64,000 bases of DNA from Diplonema japonicum (GCA_964019335.1 OZ025711.1:372001-436000), one strand, 5' to 3'. Counted from the stretch's first letter, positions 30,838 through 41,045 are shown. The notes: a model not told the origin generated them from the sequence alone. Program-made: numbers and translations.

Positions 30838-31947
30838 TTACGAAAGGATAACTACGTCACCCGCAGCAGACTTCCCACCGTTGGACCTCGCCGTGAATTC
30901 AACGACCTGGTCGGGGGCGAAGAAAGACGAGACATTTTGCTTTGCAGACGGAGGGAAGCGAGACGAGGCGACATTGAAGTACACGTCCCTGTGCCGGGAC
31001 ACCGCTATGAAGCCGAACGTGTCCTTCCACGCGCTTACAACACCGCGGTACCGCTGGCCGTCCTGGAGGTAGGGGTATTCCTCACGAGTTGCCCGTTGGT
31101 TCACCCACACTGACACAGGGAAGTAATCACCCTGCTTCAAACATGTCAAATCCCACGCTCCAAGAGAGTACATGTAAAACTCTACCATATCATCATCCAC
31201 AGCACTTTCATACGTGGAAAACTGTCCAAACTTGATACAAGCCAAGGCCCGCGTGGACGTGACCAGTTTTGAGTCAACCAAAGGCCCGTACTCCAGTCCT
31301 GAAACATCGAGTTCAGGTGCTGTCTCCGCGCTCCGTTCCATGATTTTCCTGCGTTGCTCTTTATATTTAGGATCGATGCTGTCGATTTGTTTGTAGTTCA
31401 GCCTCATTAGGGCGTATAAGCATGCCATTTGCATTGAGAAGTCTTGGGTGGAGTGGCCCTTGCCGTTGTTTCTAAAAGTGTATTTGAACTTGTCTTTTCG
31501 AGCGAGGTTCTCGTCGTCGTCCGGGCCCGAGTCTTCCATTTGGCTGTTCAAAATTGGTTTCAGTTTGTCGTTGGAGGATATCGTGACTAAGTGTTTGAAC
31601 CCGTTCTCCCCGCCCTTTGTCGGCACCACCGATGCGATCCAGTTTTTCGATTTGCAGAATTCTTTCAAGCACAGAAACGGTGCTTTTGTCCGCGCACCAC
31701 CGCCGCTTACGGTCGGTGCGGGTTTTGTGGAAGATTGGCCGCTTGATTTCATCGCCGCTTTTGCCCAGTCTGGCACGATTTTGCCCTTGTCCCAATCGAT
31801 TTTCGCGGCGGGTGCAGCCCTCTCCTTCACCTCTTTCTCGATAGCCTTGACCACTTTCCGTTCGCGTTGCTTGGCATCCTGCTTCTTATCACGGTCCTGG
31901 TCACGTTTCTTTGCTGCATGCTTCGCTTGTTCTCGTTTGGCTGGCAT
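30838..31947 (-). CDS. RNA-binding-type protein with dsRBD-like and cold-shock-like domains
   Basis: 369 aa, single exon; start placed at MPAKREQAKH. A Lys/Arg-rich N-terminus (about 1-60) precedes a segment resembling a degenerate dsRNA-binding domain (APFLCLKEFCKSKNWIA ... QDFSMQMACLYALMRL). The C-terminal 75 residues resemble a cold-shock domain (YRGVVSAWKDTFGFIAV, DVYFNV, QVVEFTA, AGDVVIL). The RNP1 core is TFGFI and RNP2 is DVYFNV, both slightly off consensus. By inference it binds structured RNA in translation or RNA handling. No closer family is recognised. Confidence 0.6.
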   Translation of the reverse strand: MPAKREQAKHAAKKRDQDRDKKQDAKQRERKVVKAIEKEVKERAAPAAKIDWDKGKIVPDWAKAAMKSSGQSSTKPAPTVSGGGARTKAPFLCLKEFCKSKNWIASVVPTKGGENGFKHLVTISSNDKLKPILNSQMEDSGPDDDENLARKDKFKYTFRNNGKGHSTQDFSMQMACLYALMRLNYKQIDSIDPKYKEQRRKIMERSAETAPELDVSGLEYGPLVDSKLVTSTRALACIKFGQFSTYESAVDDDMVEFYMYSLGAWDLTCLKQGDYFPVSVWVNQRATREEYPYLQDGQRYRGVVSAWKDTFGFIAVSRHRDVYFNVASSRFPPSAKQNVSSFFAPDQVVEFTARSNGGKSAAGDVVILS

Positions 31948-32130
31948 TTTTTTTTCCTTTTTTTTTTTTTCCTCCCTCCCACACACCCCTCCCTTCCTTT
32001 ATAAGAAATTGTCATAGAAATGTGAGCGAGAAGGAGAAGAAAAAAAAAAAAAAAAAACTACACATCATGATGAGACTGATTTTGTGTGTGTGTTGTGTGT
32101 TTGGTTTTTTTCTTCTTTTTTTTTTCTTTT

Positions 32131-33001
32131 TTATTTTCGTTTACGGATCAACCGGACCTTGGCAGGCGCAGAAGACGAGAAGGCGAAGGGGTTAGGGTTA
32201 GCGGGGGCAGGGAAGCTTTGTGTGGCACCGGCACCGTCGTCGCTTTCATCGTCTGATGAAAGCTCTCTCGCTTGCTGCACAGTGCCCACAGGTCCACCGA
32301 GATTTAACGCCTCAACTTCTACATCAACAACGGTGTCCTCTTGCGCACCAGTGTATGTCTGGGTGTAGTCTTCTTCTTCGTCGCCGGAGTTTTCATCACC
32401 AGGCATCGACAGCTTGAAGTCTTCTGTGATGGGGAACTGGCTCATGGTATTGTACAGGTTCCTCTGGCTCTCTCTGGTTTGTTTCCGTTCGCTGTTCACG
32501 GTCGCACGGTGCTCGTCTTTTGCTTTTTTGATTGCGTACATTCGGCGTTGGTTCTTCCTTTGGTGGAACCCCGTGATATAATCCTTTTTTTTATTTTATT
32601 TTATTTTATTTTATTTTTTTTTTAAATTTTTTGTTTGTTCCCAGATGACGAATGATATTTGATACATGACAGAGCACTTGCAGCACGACAGGAAAATAGA
32701 ATGGAGAAGAAACATTGGTGTCAATCTGCACAGTAACCGTTAGAGTTGGCACAAACCTTCATTGAATCTGTATCGAACTTAATCACCTTTGGTCTCGATG
32801 CCGCCCCGCCACCTGTGTTCACAGACACCTTAGTTACCGATTCATCTTTCTTCACGCCACCTTTTTTTTTCCGTAACTGTGTGTGTGTTTGTGTGTGTTG
32901 TTTGGTTTCTCTCTCCCCCCGCAACCCTCTCATACATTCATAGGATCTCTTCGTGCCTTTATCCTGTCCACCTTGAAACCTTTCTTGATTTTGCCCGGCA
33001 T
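32131..33001 (-). CDS. NOL12/Rrp17-like nucleolar protein, 3 exons
   Basis: Exons 33001-32936, 32876-32757 and 32583-32131 (introns 59 and 173 nt, both phase 0) give about 212 aa, the usual size of NOL12. The family core is split by the second intron: VIKFDTDSMK is joined to DYITGFHQRKNQRRM, matching the conserved V-F-D...Y-L-T-G-F-H-K-R-K signature. The tail is acidic (ENSGDEEEDY, SSDDESDD) and ends in basic RLIRKRK. Role in the family: nucleolar 5'-3' exonuclease or factor in 60S pre-rRNA processing. The in-frame ATG in exon 3 (32541) is not the true start. The second intron contains a TTTTA repeat and an internal TGTGCAG that could serve as an alternative acceptor. Confidence 0.8.
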
Positions 33002-33078
33002 TTTTTTTTTTCTTCTTTTGTTTTGTTTCTCCCCCCCTCCCTCTTCTCCTTTTATTTATAAAAAGTTTATCGCAAATC

Positions 33079-33110
<32 letters not shown>

Positions 33111-33151
33111 AAAAATCTATACATATAAAAACTTCTTTTTTTTTTTTTAAA

Positions 33152-34396
33152 TCACCTTGTGAGCATGTCAAATTCAGTGTTAGTTATGTAGGCTTCCAGC
33201 GCGTTCCGTGAGGCTAGTTGCGTTGAGATCATACTGGCACGAACCCGGACCTCATACTTGAGCAGGCTCGGGACGGAAATTCGAGAGGCGTGGGAAGTGA
33301 AAGGCGTACTGCTCGAATGATGGAGGCAAGTAGTGGTGAGAGTAGAACCGTGAAAAGCAAGCCAAAGACTTGACCCGTCAGAAAGGTAGCAATGATGAGA
33401 AGGAACAATATGACCGGTGGGGCAAGGGGGGTGTATCGACGCATCCCAGGCCTCTAGCTCCCCGTGGATGAATGTCAAGCCACCCGAATGTTCTCGCCAA
33501 TTGTCATTTTCGTCAATTTCAAAACATTTTCCTTCACCGTACTCCCACACTCCCATCAGAACTGGCGGATCTATATGGACACTGTCTTTCCGGTCTCTGA
33601 CAGGTGACATGACGTACTCATCCGCGGCTTCTCTTGTTTCCTTTTTTTGTCTGGGAACAATAACAGGTTTGAATAATGGTGTCACTTCTCGTTCCTTGTA
33701 AACGATTCTCTCCACAGGGACCTCCTTTTCCACTATCTTCTCTTTCTCGATAAATACAATTTTCTCCACAGGGACTTCCTTCTCGATTATCACCTCTTTC
33801 TCCACGACTTTCGGGACCTCCACCACTTTTTCCACGATTTTCTCCACGGGTACTTCTACTCTTATCTCCTTGTCGACGTAAACCACTTTTTCAACTATCC
33901 TCTCCACAGGGACTTCCTTGTCCACGTAAACAATTTTTTCCACGATTTTCTCCACAGGTACCTCCACGATTTTTTCCACAGGAATTTCCACCACTTTTTC
34001 CACGATTTTCTCCACAAGAACTTCTTTCTCGACTTCCTTTTCGATGTACACAATTTTTTCAATCGGTTTTTCCACTATTTTTTCCACGATTTTCTCCACA
34101 ATCACAGGGTCAGGGGTTAGGCAGATCGATCTAATGTCCTCTGGTAATCTTGGGATCGGGGAACCGACACGGGTTGGCCTTGCACCTGGAGGGGTGAACG
34201 GGGATGTGTTCTTTTTAACTGCCGCTCCTTTCTTTGTGCTGTTTAAACCCCCTGTTGCTGGGCTTCCCACAGGGCCTGCTGCAGTAACGTCGGTGCTGGC
34301 TTGTTCTATCATGGCTTCCCACCACCTTCCGTGTCCCATGCCAACTCCTCCTTCGACGTCGAGAAGCTTCCATTCTGTCGAATCTTCTTGGGGCAT
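33152..34396 (-). CDS. Alveolin-like (inner-membrane-complex type) repeat protein
   Basis: 414 aa, single exon. Residues about 95-235 are charged Val/Glu/Lys/Ile repeats of EKIVEVPVEKIVEK, YVDKEVPVERIVEK and EKEVPVEKIV type, the hallmark of alveolins, which form the subpellicular network under alveolar sacs in apicomplexans, ciliates and dinoflagellates. Flanks are non-repetitive: a Pro/Gly-rich N-terminus and a C-terminal domain (about 270-414) with several His and Trp (GVWEYGEGKCFEI, CHLS-type segments) that I cannot assign. Articulins of euglenids carry related VPV repeats and are the alternative, but the EKIVEVP core favours alveolin. Confidence 0.7.
   Translation of the reverse strand: MPQEDSTEWKLLDVEGGVGMGHGRWWEAMIEQASTDVTAAGPVGSPATGGLNSTKKGAAVKKNTSPFTPPGARPTRVGSPIPRLPEDIRSICLTPDPVIVEKIVEKIVEKPIEKIVYIEKEVEKEVLVEKIVEKVVEIPVEKIVEVPVEKIVEKIVYVDKEVPVERIVEKVVYVDKEIRVEVPVEKIVEKVVEVPKVVEKEVIIEKEVPVEKIVFIEKEKIVEKEVPVERIVYKEREVTPLFKPVIVPRQKKETREAADEYVMSPVRDRKDSVHIDPPVLMGVWEYGEGKCFEIDENDNWREHSGGLTFIHGELEAWDASIHPPCPTGHIVPSHHCYLSDGSSLWLAFHGSTLTTTCLHHSSSTPFTSHASRISVPSLLKYEVRVRASMISTQLASRNALEAYITNTEFDMLTR
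33690..34107 (-). repeat. Degenerate short tandem repeat coding EKIVE/KEVPVE motifs
   Basis: The antisense reads repeated TTTTTCCACGATTTTCTCCAC-like words with period mostly 12-36 bases. They encode the alveolin-type repeat domain. Confidence 0.65.
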
Positions 34397-34868
34397 AATG
34401 CTGGTATTTTGGTTTACGTCACCCTCCTTCTTCCTTCCCCCTCCCCCTTTCCTTTTTTGTTGTTGAGTGTTGGTGTTGTTTGTTTAAGGGAGGGGGTTTT
34501 TTTTTTAAAAAAAAAATAGATTTAGAAGTGTAAAAACACACTTTCCCTTTTTTTTTTTTTCTTCTTCTTCTTTGAGAGACTTCTCCTTTCCCCCCCCCCC
34601 CCCCGACCCCCCCGATGGATTTCTTCATTTTCTTTTTAATTTATCACCGTTCATTTTTCCCCACACCTTTCTTCTTTTTTCCTTTACCTTCTTTTTCAAA
34701 GAAACAAGAAAAAAAAATTCCATCTTCTATGACGGGGATGGGGGGGGGGGGGGGGAGAAACAAAAAGAAAAATAAAGGGGGGAAAGGGTCGCTCTTTTCT
34801 TTTTTTTTTCCCCGGCCTTCGAGAAAGTTAAAAAAAAAAGAGGGCCTCCCACAAAAAAAAAAAAAATT

Positions 34869-34911
<43 letters not shown>

Positions 34912-34922
34912 ACTTTTTTTTT
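34397..34922. other. Low-complexity spacer
   Basis: C run near 34591-34604, G run near 34741-34755, and A runs filling 34852-34910. No gene. Confidence 0.6.
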
Positions 34923-35543
34923 TCAACACCGGAACCAACCTTTTTTGTTTTTCGCGTTTTTTTGGTTGATGCTTACGGTGCTGAGCGTTCGGGGGCCTCC
35001 TCTGGAGTCGTACGCTTTTTTGCACTCTATTGTTGCGAGTTGGAACACGTCGGCGACCATGTCGCCGGTTAAAGCAGATGTTTCCATGAAGGGCATGTTG
35101 TGCTCAGCTGCCAGCACACTCCCCTCTTCAGTTGTGATGACACGCTTTTCCGCTAAATCTGACTTATTCCCCACGAGAAGCCTGCAGGTCGACTCGTCAG
35201 CGTTCTGCTCGAGCTCCTTGAGCCATTTTTCAACGTGCGCAAAGGACTCCCGATTCGTTGTGTCATATACAATGATGATTGCGTCGCTGCCCCGGTAGTA
35301 GCTCCGTGTTATATTGCAGAACCTCTCTTGCCCCGCCGTGTCCCAGATCTGCAGCTGGAAGTTGTCTTCCCCAACCACCAGCTTTCTCATTTTGAAGTCC
35401 ACCCCTATCGTCGCAATGAAATTCGGTTCAAAATGGTCGTCCGCGTACCTCGTTATCAAACAGCTCTTCCCCACAAGCGAGTCCCCTATCAGCAACAGCT
35501 TGAAATTATACGGTTCTGAAGGGCCTCGAACGGTTACCGACAT
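34923..35543 (-). CDS. Rab-family small GTPase
   Basis: 206 aa, single exon. It has all Rab elements: P-loop GDSLVGKS, effector region FIATIGVDFKMRK, WDTAGQERF, GNKSDL and ETSAL. Overall it is nearest the Rab1/8/10-like secretory group. The P-loop has Leu where almost all Rabs have Gly (GDSGVGKS). The C-terminus is GWFRC with one terminal Cys instead of the usual CC or CXC, so lipid attachment would rely on a single Cys. Role by family: GTP-switched regulator of vesicle traffic. Confidence 0.85.
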   Translation of the reverse strand: MSVTVRGPSEPYNFKLLLIGDSLVGKSCLITRYADDHFEPNFIATIGVDFKMRKLVVGEDNFQLQIWDTAGQERFCNITRSYYRGSDAIIIVYDTTNRESFAHVEKWLKELEQNADESTCRLLVGNKSDLAEKRVITTEEGSVLAAEHNMPFMETSALTGDMVADVFQLATIECKKAYDSRGGPRTLSTVSINQKNAKNKKGWFRC

Positions 35544-35911
35544 TTTTTTTTTTTTATTTTTTATTTTTTTTTTTTATAAAGTGTGTGTGGGTTTTCGGGG
35601 GGTGCCACCCCCACCTCCCCTCCCCCCCTTTTTTTTGGTGGACGATATCGATATCGCTGTGTCATAATAATTTAAGAAAAAAAAAAAGAAAGTAAAAAAA
35701 AAAAAAGAAGAACTTCAAACCCTCCCCCCTGAAAAAAAAAACTTTTTTTAAACTTTTTTTTTTCCTCTTTTTTTTTTTTTTTTTTTTTTTAAACTTTTTT
35801 TTTCTCAGTCCTCGCCTTCCCCCCATTTAGTCTCCTAATGAGAGCGATCCCATCCCCGCGATGAGGCAGTCGTCGTCACTCTGTGACGAGTTTCCCCCCT
35901 GTATTGTGTGT
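35544..35911. other. Low-complexity spacer
   Basis: Mostly T and A runs (35544-35577, 35761-35800) plus the palindromic GATATCGATATC near 35644. No gene seen. Confidence 0.55.
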
Positions 35912-37840
35912 TTACATTTTTTTTTTTCCCCTGCCTTTCCATACCAAGTTTTTCAACCCCCATAGAAGCCCTCCCCCGAGGCCGGTTTCTTCGCTCTCTG
36001 GCTTCGTGAAACTAATCGCGTTAGCCCACGGGTCCTCCAGGCCCATTGCAGAGCCGCCGATGACGCCAGTGTCGGCAGCCATATCATCGAAGACAAAGCG
36101 GTCCTTCTTCGGTGTGTTGGACCTGCTGTCGTTTGCGCTGAAAAACATGTTTTCAAAAAGATTTTCAAGTTCGAGTGTCTGCTGCTGGTCGGACCCCATC
36201 GGTGACTCTACCCCTAGCCCGATCTCCTCTTCTTGAACAGGCGGCATCACCGCAGCAGCCGTTGGTGGAAACACATGATTCTGTAAAAAAAGCAAATTTT
36301 TACCCCTCTTTTTTTTTTTTTTTTTTGAATACCTCAACTGGATGTTCTCTTTGCTGTATCACCGACGCTGTGACAGCAGGAGCAGCGGCAGTCGGAATGT
36401 GATGACTGATAACTTGCTGTTGGAAGTTGTTACGGTGGTGCTGCTGTGCAGCAACGGGTTGATGCTGCTGCTGCTGCTGCTGCTGGTGTTGGTTTTGATG
36501 CTGATGCTTCACCCCACCCACCGTGGTAAGCGGCTGTTTGAACTGTTGCTGCGACCGCTGCTGGCCCTTCCCTCCGTGGTGGTGCTGCTCCCTGCTGTTC
36601 CCGTGGTCCTTGTGGTGGGGTTTCTTGTTCTCATCCCTCTGCATAGCCATGGACAGCCGAAGCAGCTCCAACTGCTGAGGCCACATCACAGGGAGATTCA
36701 AAATCTTGAAGTTTGGTTTCATCGCCACACACTGCGTGCAGTGCTTCGATTTCGGGAGATTATGCGTGAAGCCACACGACATACATGGCCATTTCGAAAA
36801 AGCAGTGCTCAGAGATGTATGACAGCGATTCCCCATTATGACAGGCTGCGGCTCTGCTTCAAGAAAAGCAAGAACAGATGTGAATGAAGGAAATTCGATG
36901 TAACCGAGATCAGGTTGGACGTGGGTGGCGGTGATGGCACCGAAATGGCTGTATGAGGATTTTATAACGGCTTGCAGCTCGGAGATTTGAGCAGGCGTAG
37001 TCGCCCATGGTGTCTCTACAGGGCGGACTTCAACGATGTAGGCTGAGGTCGCCTTCCAGACGACAATGGGTTGCGAGTCCAGCAGCCTGCTCTGCTCGTA
37101 CTCGACTGCGGCGTCTGCTGAGGTCTCGGCTTCGAACATTATCTGAGCCTCGGTGCCGCCTTCTCCTTGGTGTACCCATACGTCTTGGATCGCCCCGTAC
37201 CTGCTGAAGACTCTTTGGATTGTTGATTTCTCAGTGTCCTTTGGGATCTCCGTAGCGATCACAGTCGTCCTCTTATTGTGTTCCACGAAGCCTAACGGCC
37301 GTTCAGCGTTGACGTCTATGCGCAGTGCGTGGTCGAAGTGCCGTTTCTCAATACCCTTTGCGACGTCGCAGTTCTGCCCCGTGCAGGTTTCATCCTTTGT
37401 TTTTTCCTTTTTTTTTTTCTTGGTACAATGATACCTCGAGGCTGTTGATCCGCATGCACAGCCAGCATTTCCACTCCTCTTCGCTGGGCTTCAGTTCCCT
37501 CGCCGCGTGGATCTCGTCGTCCGCGTATGCCTCTGCAAAGGCAACCATCAGCGGAAGGCCGTCGATCTGTTATTATTATTCTCTTTTTTTTTTTTTTTTT
37601 TGTTGGCGAGCAAACCTGAACCTGGTCCTCCCACCTCTTCATTTCTGCCGCATCTACATCGCTGTAGAAAGCGATCACAGCGGTGGACGCGTCATCCCTC
37701 TTGATCCTCACGATACCACCGTACGCCCTGTAGGCCACGTACAACGCAGAGGTCATCTGATGCGAAGGGAGGTTCATCAGCACCAAAGTAGTCCTGCTGA
37801 GGTTTCTGCGGTGGCCGTGTGTGTGGCCATGGTTGTGCAT
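35912..37840 (-). CDS. RRM protein with two RanBP2-type zinc fingers, 4 exons
   Basis: Exons 37840-37616, 37566-37435, 37394-36333 and 36280-35912 (introns 49, 40 and 52 nt, all phase 0) give about 595 aa. Order: His-rich start (MHNHGHTHGH); RRM-like domain 1 (TTLVLMNLPSHQMTSALY); RanBP2-type finger 1 (W-x-C-x2-C ... C-x4-C), split by intron 2; RRM 2 (TTVIATEIPKDTEKSTIQRVFSRYGAIQDVWV); an RRM-like third segment; RanBP2 finger 2 (WPCMSCGFTHNLPKSKHCTQC, shown whole only by its Cys spacing C-x2-C-x10-C-x2-C); a His/Gln-rich linker with a CAG tract at 36464-36485; and an acidic tail. By inference it binds single-stranded RNA and acts in post-transcriptional control, which dominates in one-directional gene arrays. 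Confidence 0.75.
36464..36485. repeat. GCT/CAG trinucleotide tract
   Basis: About seven triplets, coding for poly-Gln in the linker of the RRM/RanBP2-finger protein. Confidence 0.8.
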
Positions 37841-37987
37841 TGCATCCACCCTCCCAACCTTTTTTTTTTTTTTGAAGATAAAAATTGTGGGGGGGGGTTC
37901 GTCATAAGAAGAAAAAAGAAAATGAGGGGTGATGGGAACATCGTCGCCCTCATAGCTTTTATCCCCACCCCACCCCACCCCTCCCAT

Positions 37988-40174
37988 TCAGTATTTTGTA
38001 ACGAGCTGCAAAATAGGTACTTCCGACAGGTCAATGCAGAGATCTGAACGGATGTAATGAAGAACTTTTGTGACTTCCGCCTCACTAAGATGCGCAGGGG
38101 TCAGCCCGTTTAACAGCTTGTTGAACAAGGTTCGAGAAGCCCCTGTCCCGTCGAGGAGGATCTGCCGCAACGAAGTTAAAAAGCTGCACCCGAGGGTCGT
38201 GGTGGGCGCCCCTATGAGGTCGCAATAGTATAAAATCTTGGAGTAGAACGTAACCCGTTGGTTTAATTCGTAGTTTTGTTGGTGTTCCTCCCGGATGATC
38301 TGTGACCAGAGGTCCTGTCTGGGGCTTTTCCCGCCTGTTGGTGTTGACCAGCCTTTGGCTTGTTCTGTGGCTCGCTGGGCCAGACTCACCAAATAATCAA
38401 CACTCTTGTACACCTTGTCCCTGTTGTTTTTACGGCGTTCTAATTTGTTCTGAAGCTTTATCTGACTTCGAAACTGTTTGTTCAAAAATCGAAAACTCCA
38501 ATAAGTACAGTTGAACCCGTCCACTTCCATGTCGTGGCCGCCTGAAACAGAACGGTGCAGTCGCTTTGGAGGCTTCACAGACGGGTTGAAATCTTCAATA
38601 CATTTTAAACGCCAGTTTGCTATAGGGTCTGACGGCGGCGACAACGGCGGTGCAGGAGCGTGATCAGGAGCAGGTGCGGACATGGGACGAAGGGGCATTG
38701 ATACCTCATCCTCTTCGGGAAGGAGCTTAACATCCTTCATGTTGTCGATCTTCAAGAAAATCTCAGGAAAAAGAATCTCCGCAGAGTCATTTTCGTCAAG
38801 AGTGGATATCAGAGTTTCACCTTTCTTCAGTAAGTCAACGCGAGATTGTGACGCAAGAAGTTCTTCTTTAGGAAAGCTGAAGCGTCTTAAGAACATTGTT
38901 TGCATTTTGCCCTGCATAACCGGTTTTGTATTGCCTTCTTGTTTGACCTGCTTGCGGGACTCGATAGCCTCGCGTACTTCTTCCCGTCGGCGTTCTTTAG
39001 CTTTTTCCCGTCTTCGTTGCAGTTCTTCGGCTGCTTCTAGGCAGCCGTTCTGTCCTGTTACGTTCTTCTTTTCAGCAATGTCTAGAATCTTCTTCAGCTG
39101 TGTAACGACAGCAGGTGTCATGTCCTCGTCTGTTTTCTTCCCGGAGGCTACCGTTTCAGGCTTTGTGTTTTGATACCGATGCTTGTAGAAGCGGTGTCTC
39201 TGGGATTTTTTATCCCCAGCCTCGCCTTGAGAAGGGTTTTGCTGTTTCGTCTGCTGCCGTTCAGCTTTGCGTTTTCTGTCCTGCTGCTCTTTGTTTGTCT
39301 GAGGGGGGTATCGAAGACCCTTTGTAAGATCCCTGATCCGAGTTTCAATTTTTCTCCTAGCCTCTCCCAACGGCCTGTAACGGACTTCCGTCGGTGTTGT
39401 AAACCCGACCTCCGGGACCTCCGCACCATATAGTGTGGTGTGGTGGTTCCGTTTGTACCTCTCGCATTTTTCCCCAAAGAGTATAAGGAAGTCGTCGTGG
39501 GACTGCCGAAGGGCGGAGAAGTGCAGCTTTTCTTGAAAATTCTCGAACTCCGATTTCGGTTTCGAACAAGCCTGCCGCATCAACCGGATCTCTTGCCGGT
39601 TCTTCCCCTTCGCGCTTTCCAAGATGGAGTTCTCCTTCGTCGCGTCTGCCGCCACCATCACCACTAAAGGCTGCGCACGGACAGTCGCAGAGACCCCTGC
39701 AGAGCACACCCCAGGAATCCCGTGGCAAGGACCTCCCTCTGCTTTGCACATGGATTTGATGTGTCCTTTACCTTCGCAGTGAGTGCACTCGCCAGTTTGC
39801 ATGTACAGAGGTGAAGATTCAACTGGGTTTTTAAGGCACCGATGGGGCGGGTGGTCTGTTGAAAGACAGTTGTAGCAGCCCTTGTTCGAGCTTTCTTCGT
39901 CGTGTCTCTTGTGTACCGTCTTCTTGGACGCTGTTTGGTCCCGCACCCGCTTCACGATGAAGCGTTCCTCTCCGCAGATCTCCTTTCTCTCGGTTTCGAA
40001 GTAGTCGCGCAGTGCGACGAGGGAGCATGCCTCGAGGTAAAAGTAATCGACTTCCTTCTTCACAGACCCGTCCCACCAGCAGGTTCCCGGGCAGTCCTTG
40101 TACTTCACCTTCAGCAGCTTCCGTAAGTCGGTGTGCTGCATCTGCACTGCTTGGCTTTCTTCTCGTTGTCGCAT
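37988..40174 (-). CDS. Zinc-knuckle (two CCHC) hypothetical protein
   Basis: 728 aa, single exon; start placed at the first ATG (MRQREE). Two retroviral-type CCHC knuckles are exact C-x2-C-x4-H-x4-C: CYNCLSTDHPPHRC and CTHCEGKGHIKSMC (about residues 105-155). The rest is basic and Gln/Lys/Arg-rich (about 290-430), with a C-terminal helical region that I cannot place. No reverse transcriptase, integrase or protease is nearby, so a Gag remnant is not supported. An RNA-binding host protein is more likely. Confidence 0.65.
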   Translation of the reverse strand: MRQREESQAVQMQHTDLRKLLKVKYKDCPGTCWWDGSVKKEVDYFYLEACSLVALRDYFETERKEICGEERFIVKRVRDQTASKKTVHKRHDEESSNKGCYNCLSTDHPPHRCLKNPVESSPLYMQTGECTHCEGKGHIKSMCKAEGGPCHGIPGVCSAGVSATVRAQPLVVMVAADATKENSILESAKGKNRQEIRLMRQACSKPKSEFENFQEKLHFSALRQSHDDFLILFGEKCERYKRNHHTTLYGAEVPEVGFTTPTEVRYRPLGEARRKIETRIRDLTKGLRYPPQTNKEQQDRKRKAERQQTKQQNPSQGEAGDKKSQRHRFYKHRYQNTKPETVASGKKTDEDMTPAVVTQLKKILDIAEKKNVTGQNGCLEAAEELQRRREKAKERRREEVREAIESRKQVKQEGNTKPVMQGKMQTMFLRRFSFPKEELLASQSRVDLLKKGETLISTLDENDSAEILFPEIFLKIDNMKDVKLLPEEDEVSMPLRPMSAPAPDHAPAPPLSPPSDPIANWRLKCIEDFNPSVKPPKRLHRSVSGGHDMEVDGFNCTYWSFRFLNKQFRSQIKLQNKLERRKNNRDKVYKSVDYLVSLAQRATEQAKGWSTPTGGKSPRQDLWSQIIREEHQQNYELNQRVTFYSKILYYCDLIGAPTTTLGCSFLTSLRQILLDGTGASRTLFNKLLNGLTPAHLSEAEVTKVLHYIRSDLCIDLSEVPILQLVTKY

Positions 40175-41045
40175 ACCAACAACTTCTTGAACCAACCCCT
40201 TCCTTCTCCTTTTAAGGTTTTGTGTGTGTGTTTGGAAAGAAACTCAAAGAAAGACGTTTAAAAAAAAAAAAAGGGGATTTGTACATTATTTATTTTTCTT
40301 TTTTTTTTTTTCTGTTCTCTTCTTGTCACGTTGCAATAGCTGATGAAAGGAGAATGAAATTCGATAAGATTTCAGTGGGGGGTGGGGGGGATAGAGTGCA
40401 TGCCTGGGAGGGGGGAATGTGGTGCTCATTGGGGAAAGAGTAGTATGATATCTTGCTTGGAATGTCCTCCCTTGTCTCTGGAAAGAAAGAAAGAAAAATT
40501 AGGGAGGGGAAAATCTTTTGTTCAACAAGTTACCAGATTAAAATTATAGGGAAAAAGGTACATGACGAAGATACGAGGAGGGGGGGGGGGGGGGGGGGGG
40601 GAGAGCGAAAGACCAACAAGCTGGCTTAAGGCGTAAAAAAACTTTTACATCGCGTAAAAAAAAAAAAAAAAAAAAAAAAACGGGGGAGAAAAAAAAGGGG
40701 CCTCAAAGCGATACCTTAACAAGCAAGAGGATTCATATAGATTCCCTTATTTCTTTCTCTTCCTCTTTTGTTTCTCTTGCATTTTTTCTCGTTTTGATTC
40801 TTTTTTTTTTTCCCTGAAAACTTTTATTTCTGTCCTCCTCTTGCCCGTATCTAACTTTTGCGCCCTTATTTTTTTTTTCTCTTTTTTTTTCCCCTTCTCT
40901 TCTTTTCTTTAATTCATTTCAAATTATATTTTTTTTTTTGTTTTTTTCCTTCTTGCTGCATGTTCCTTATACGTAACTTCTAAGAAGATAGAAACACATT
41001 TATTAAAAAAAAAAAAAAAAGCAAGTATTTGTTTTCTCCTTCTTT
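40175..41045. other. Low-complexity spacer
   Basis: Contains a 22-base G run at 40580-40601, an A run near 40656-40680 and T-rich stretches at 40800-40960. No gene. Confidence 0.55.
40580..40601. repeat. Poly-G run of 22 bases
   Basis: One of several G or C runs of 18 bases or more in spacers (also 3587-3610, 11648-11665 and 18465-18484). Length may be affected by sequencing. Confidence 0.8.

Noticed and set aside
32186-32205. GGGTTAGGGTTAG telomere-like string
   Set aside because: It is short, internal and coding (Pro/Asn-rich tail of the NOL12-like protein).
32131-32541. NOL12 starting at the first in-frame ATG of exon 3
   Set aside because: The conserved GFHQRKNQRR lies upstream of that ATG and joins to exon 2 by splicing.
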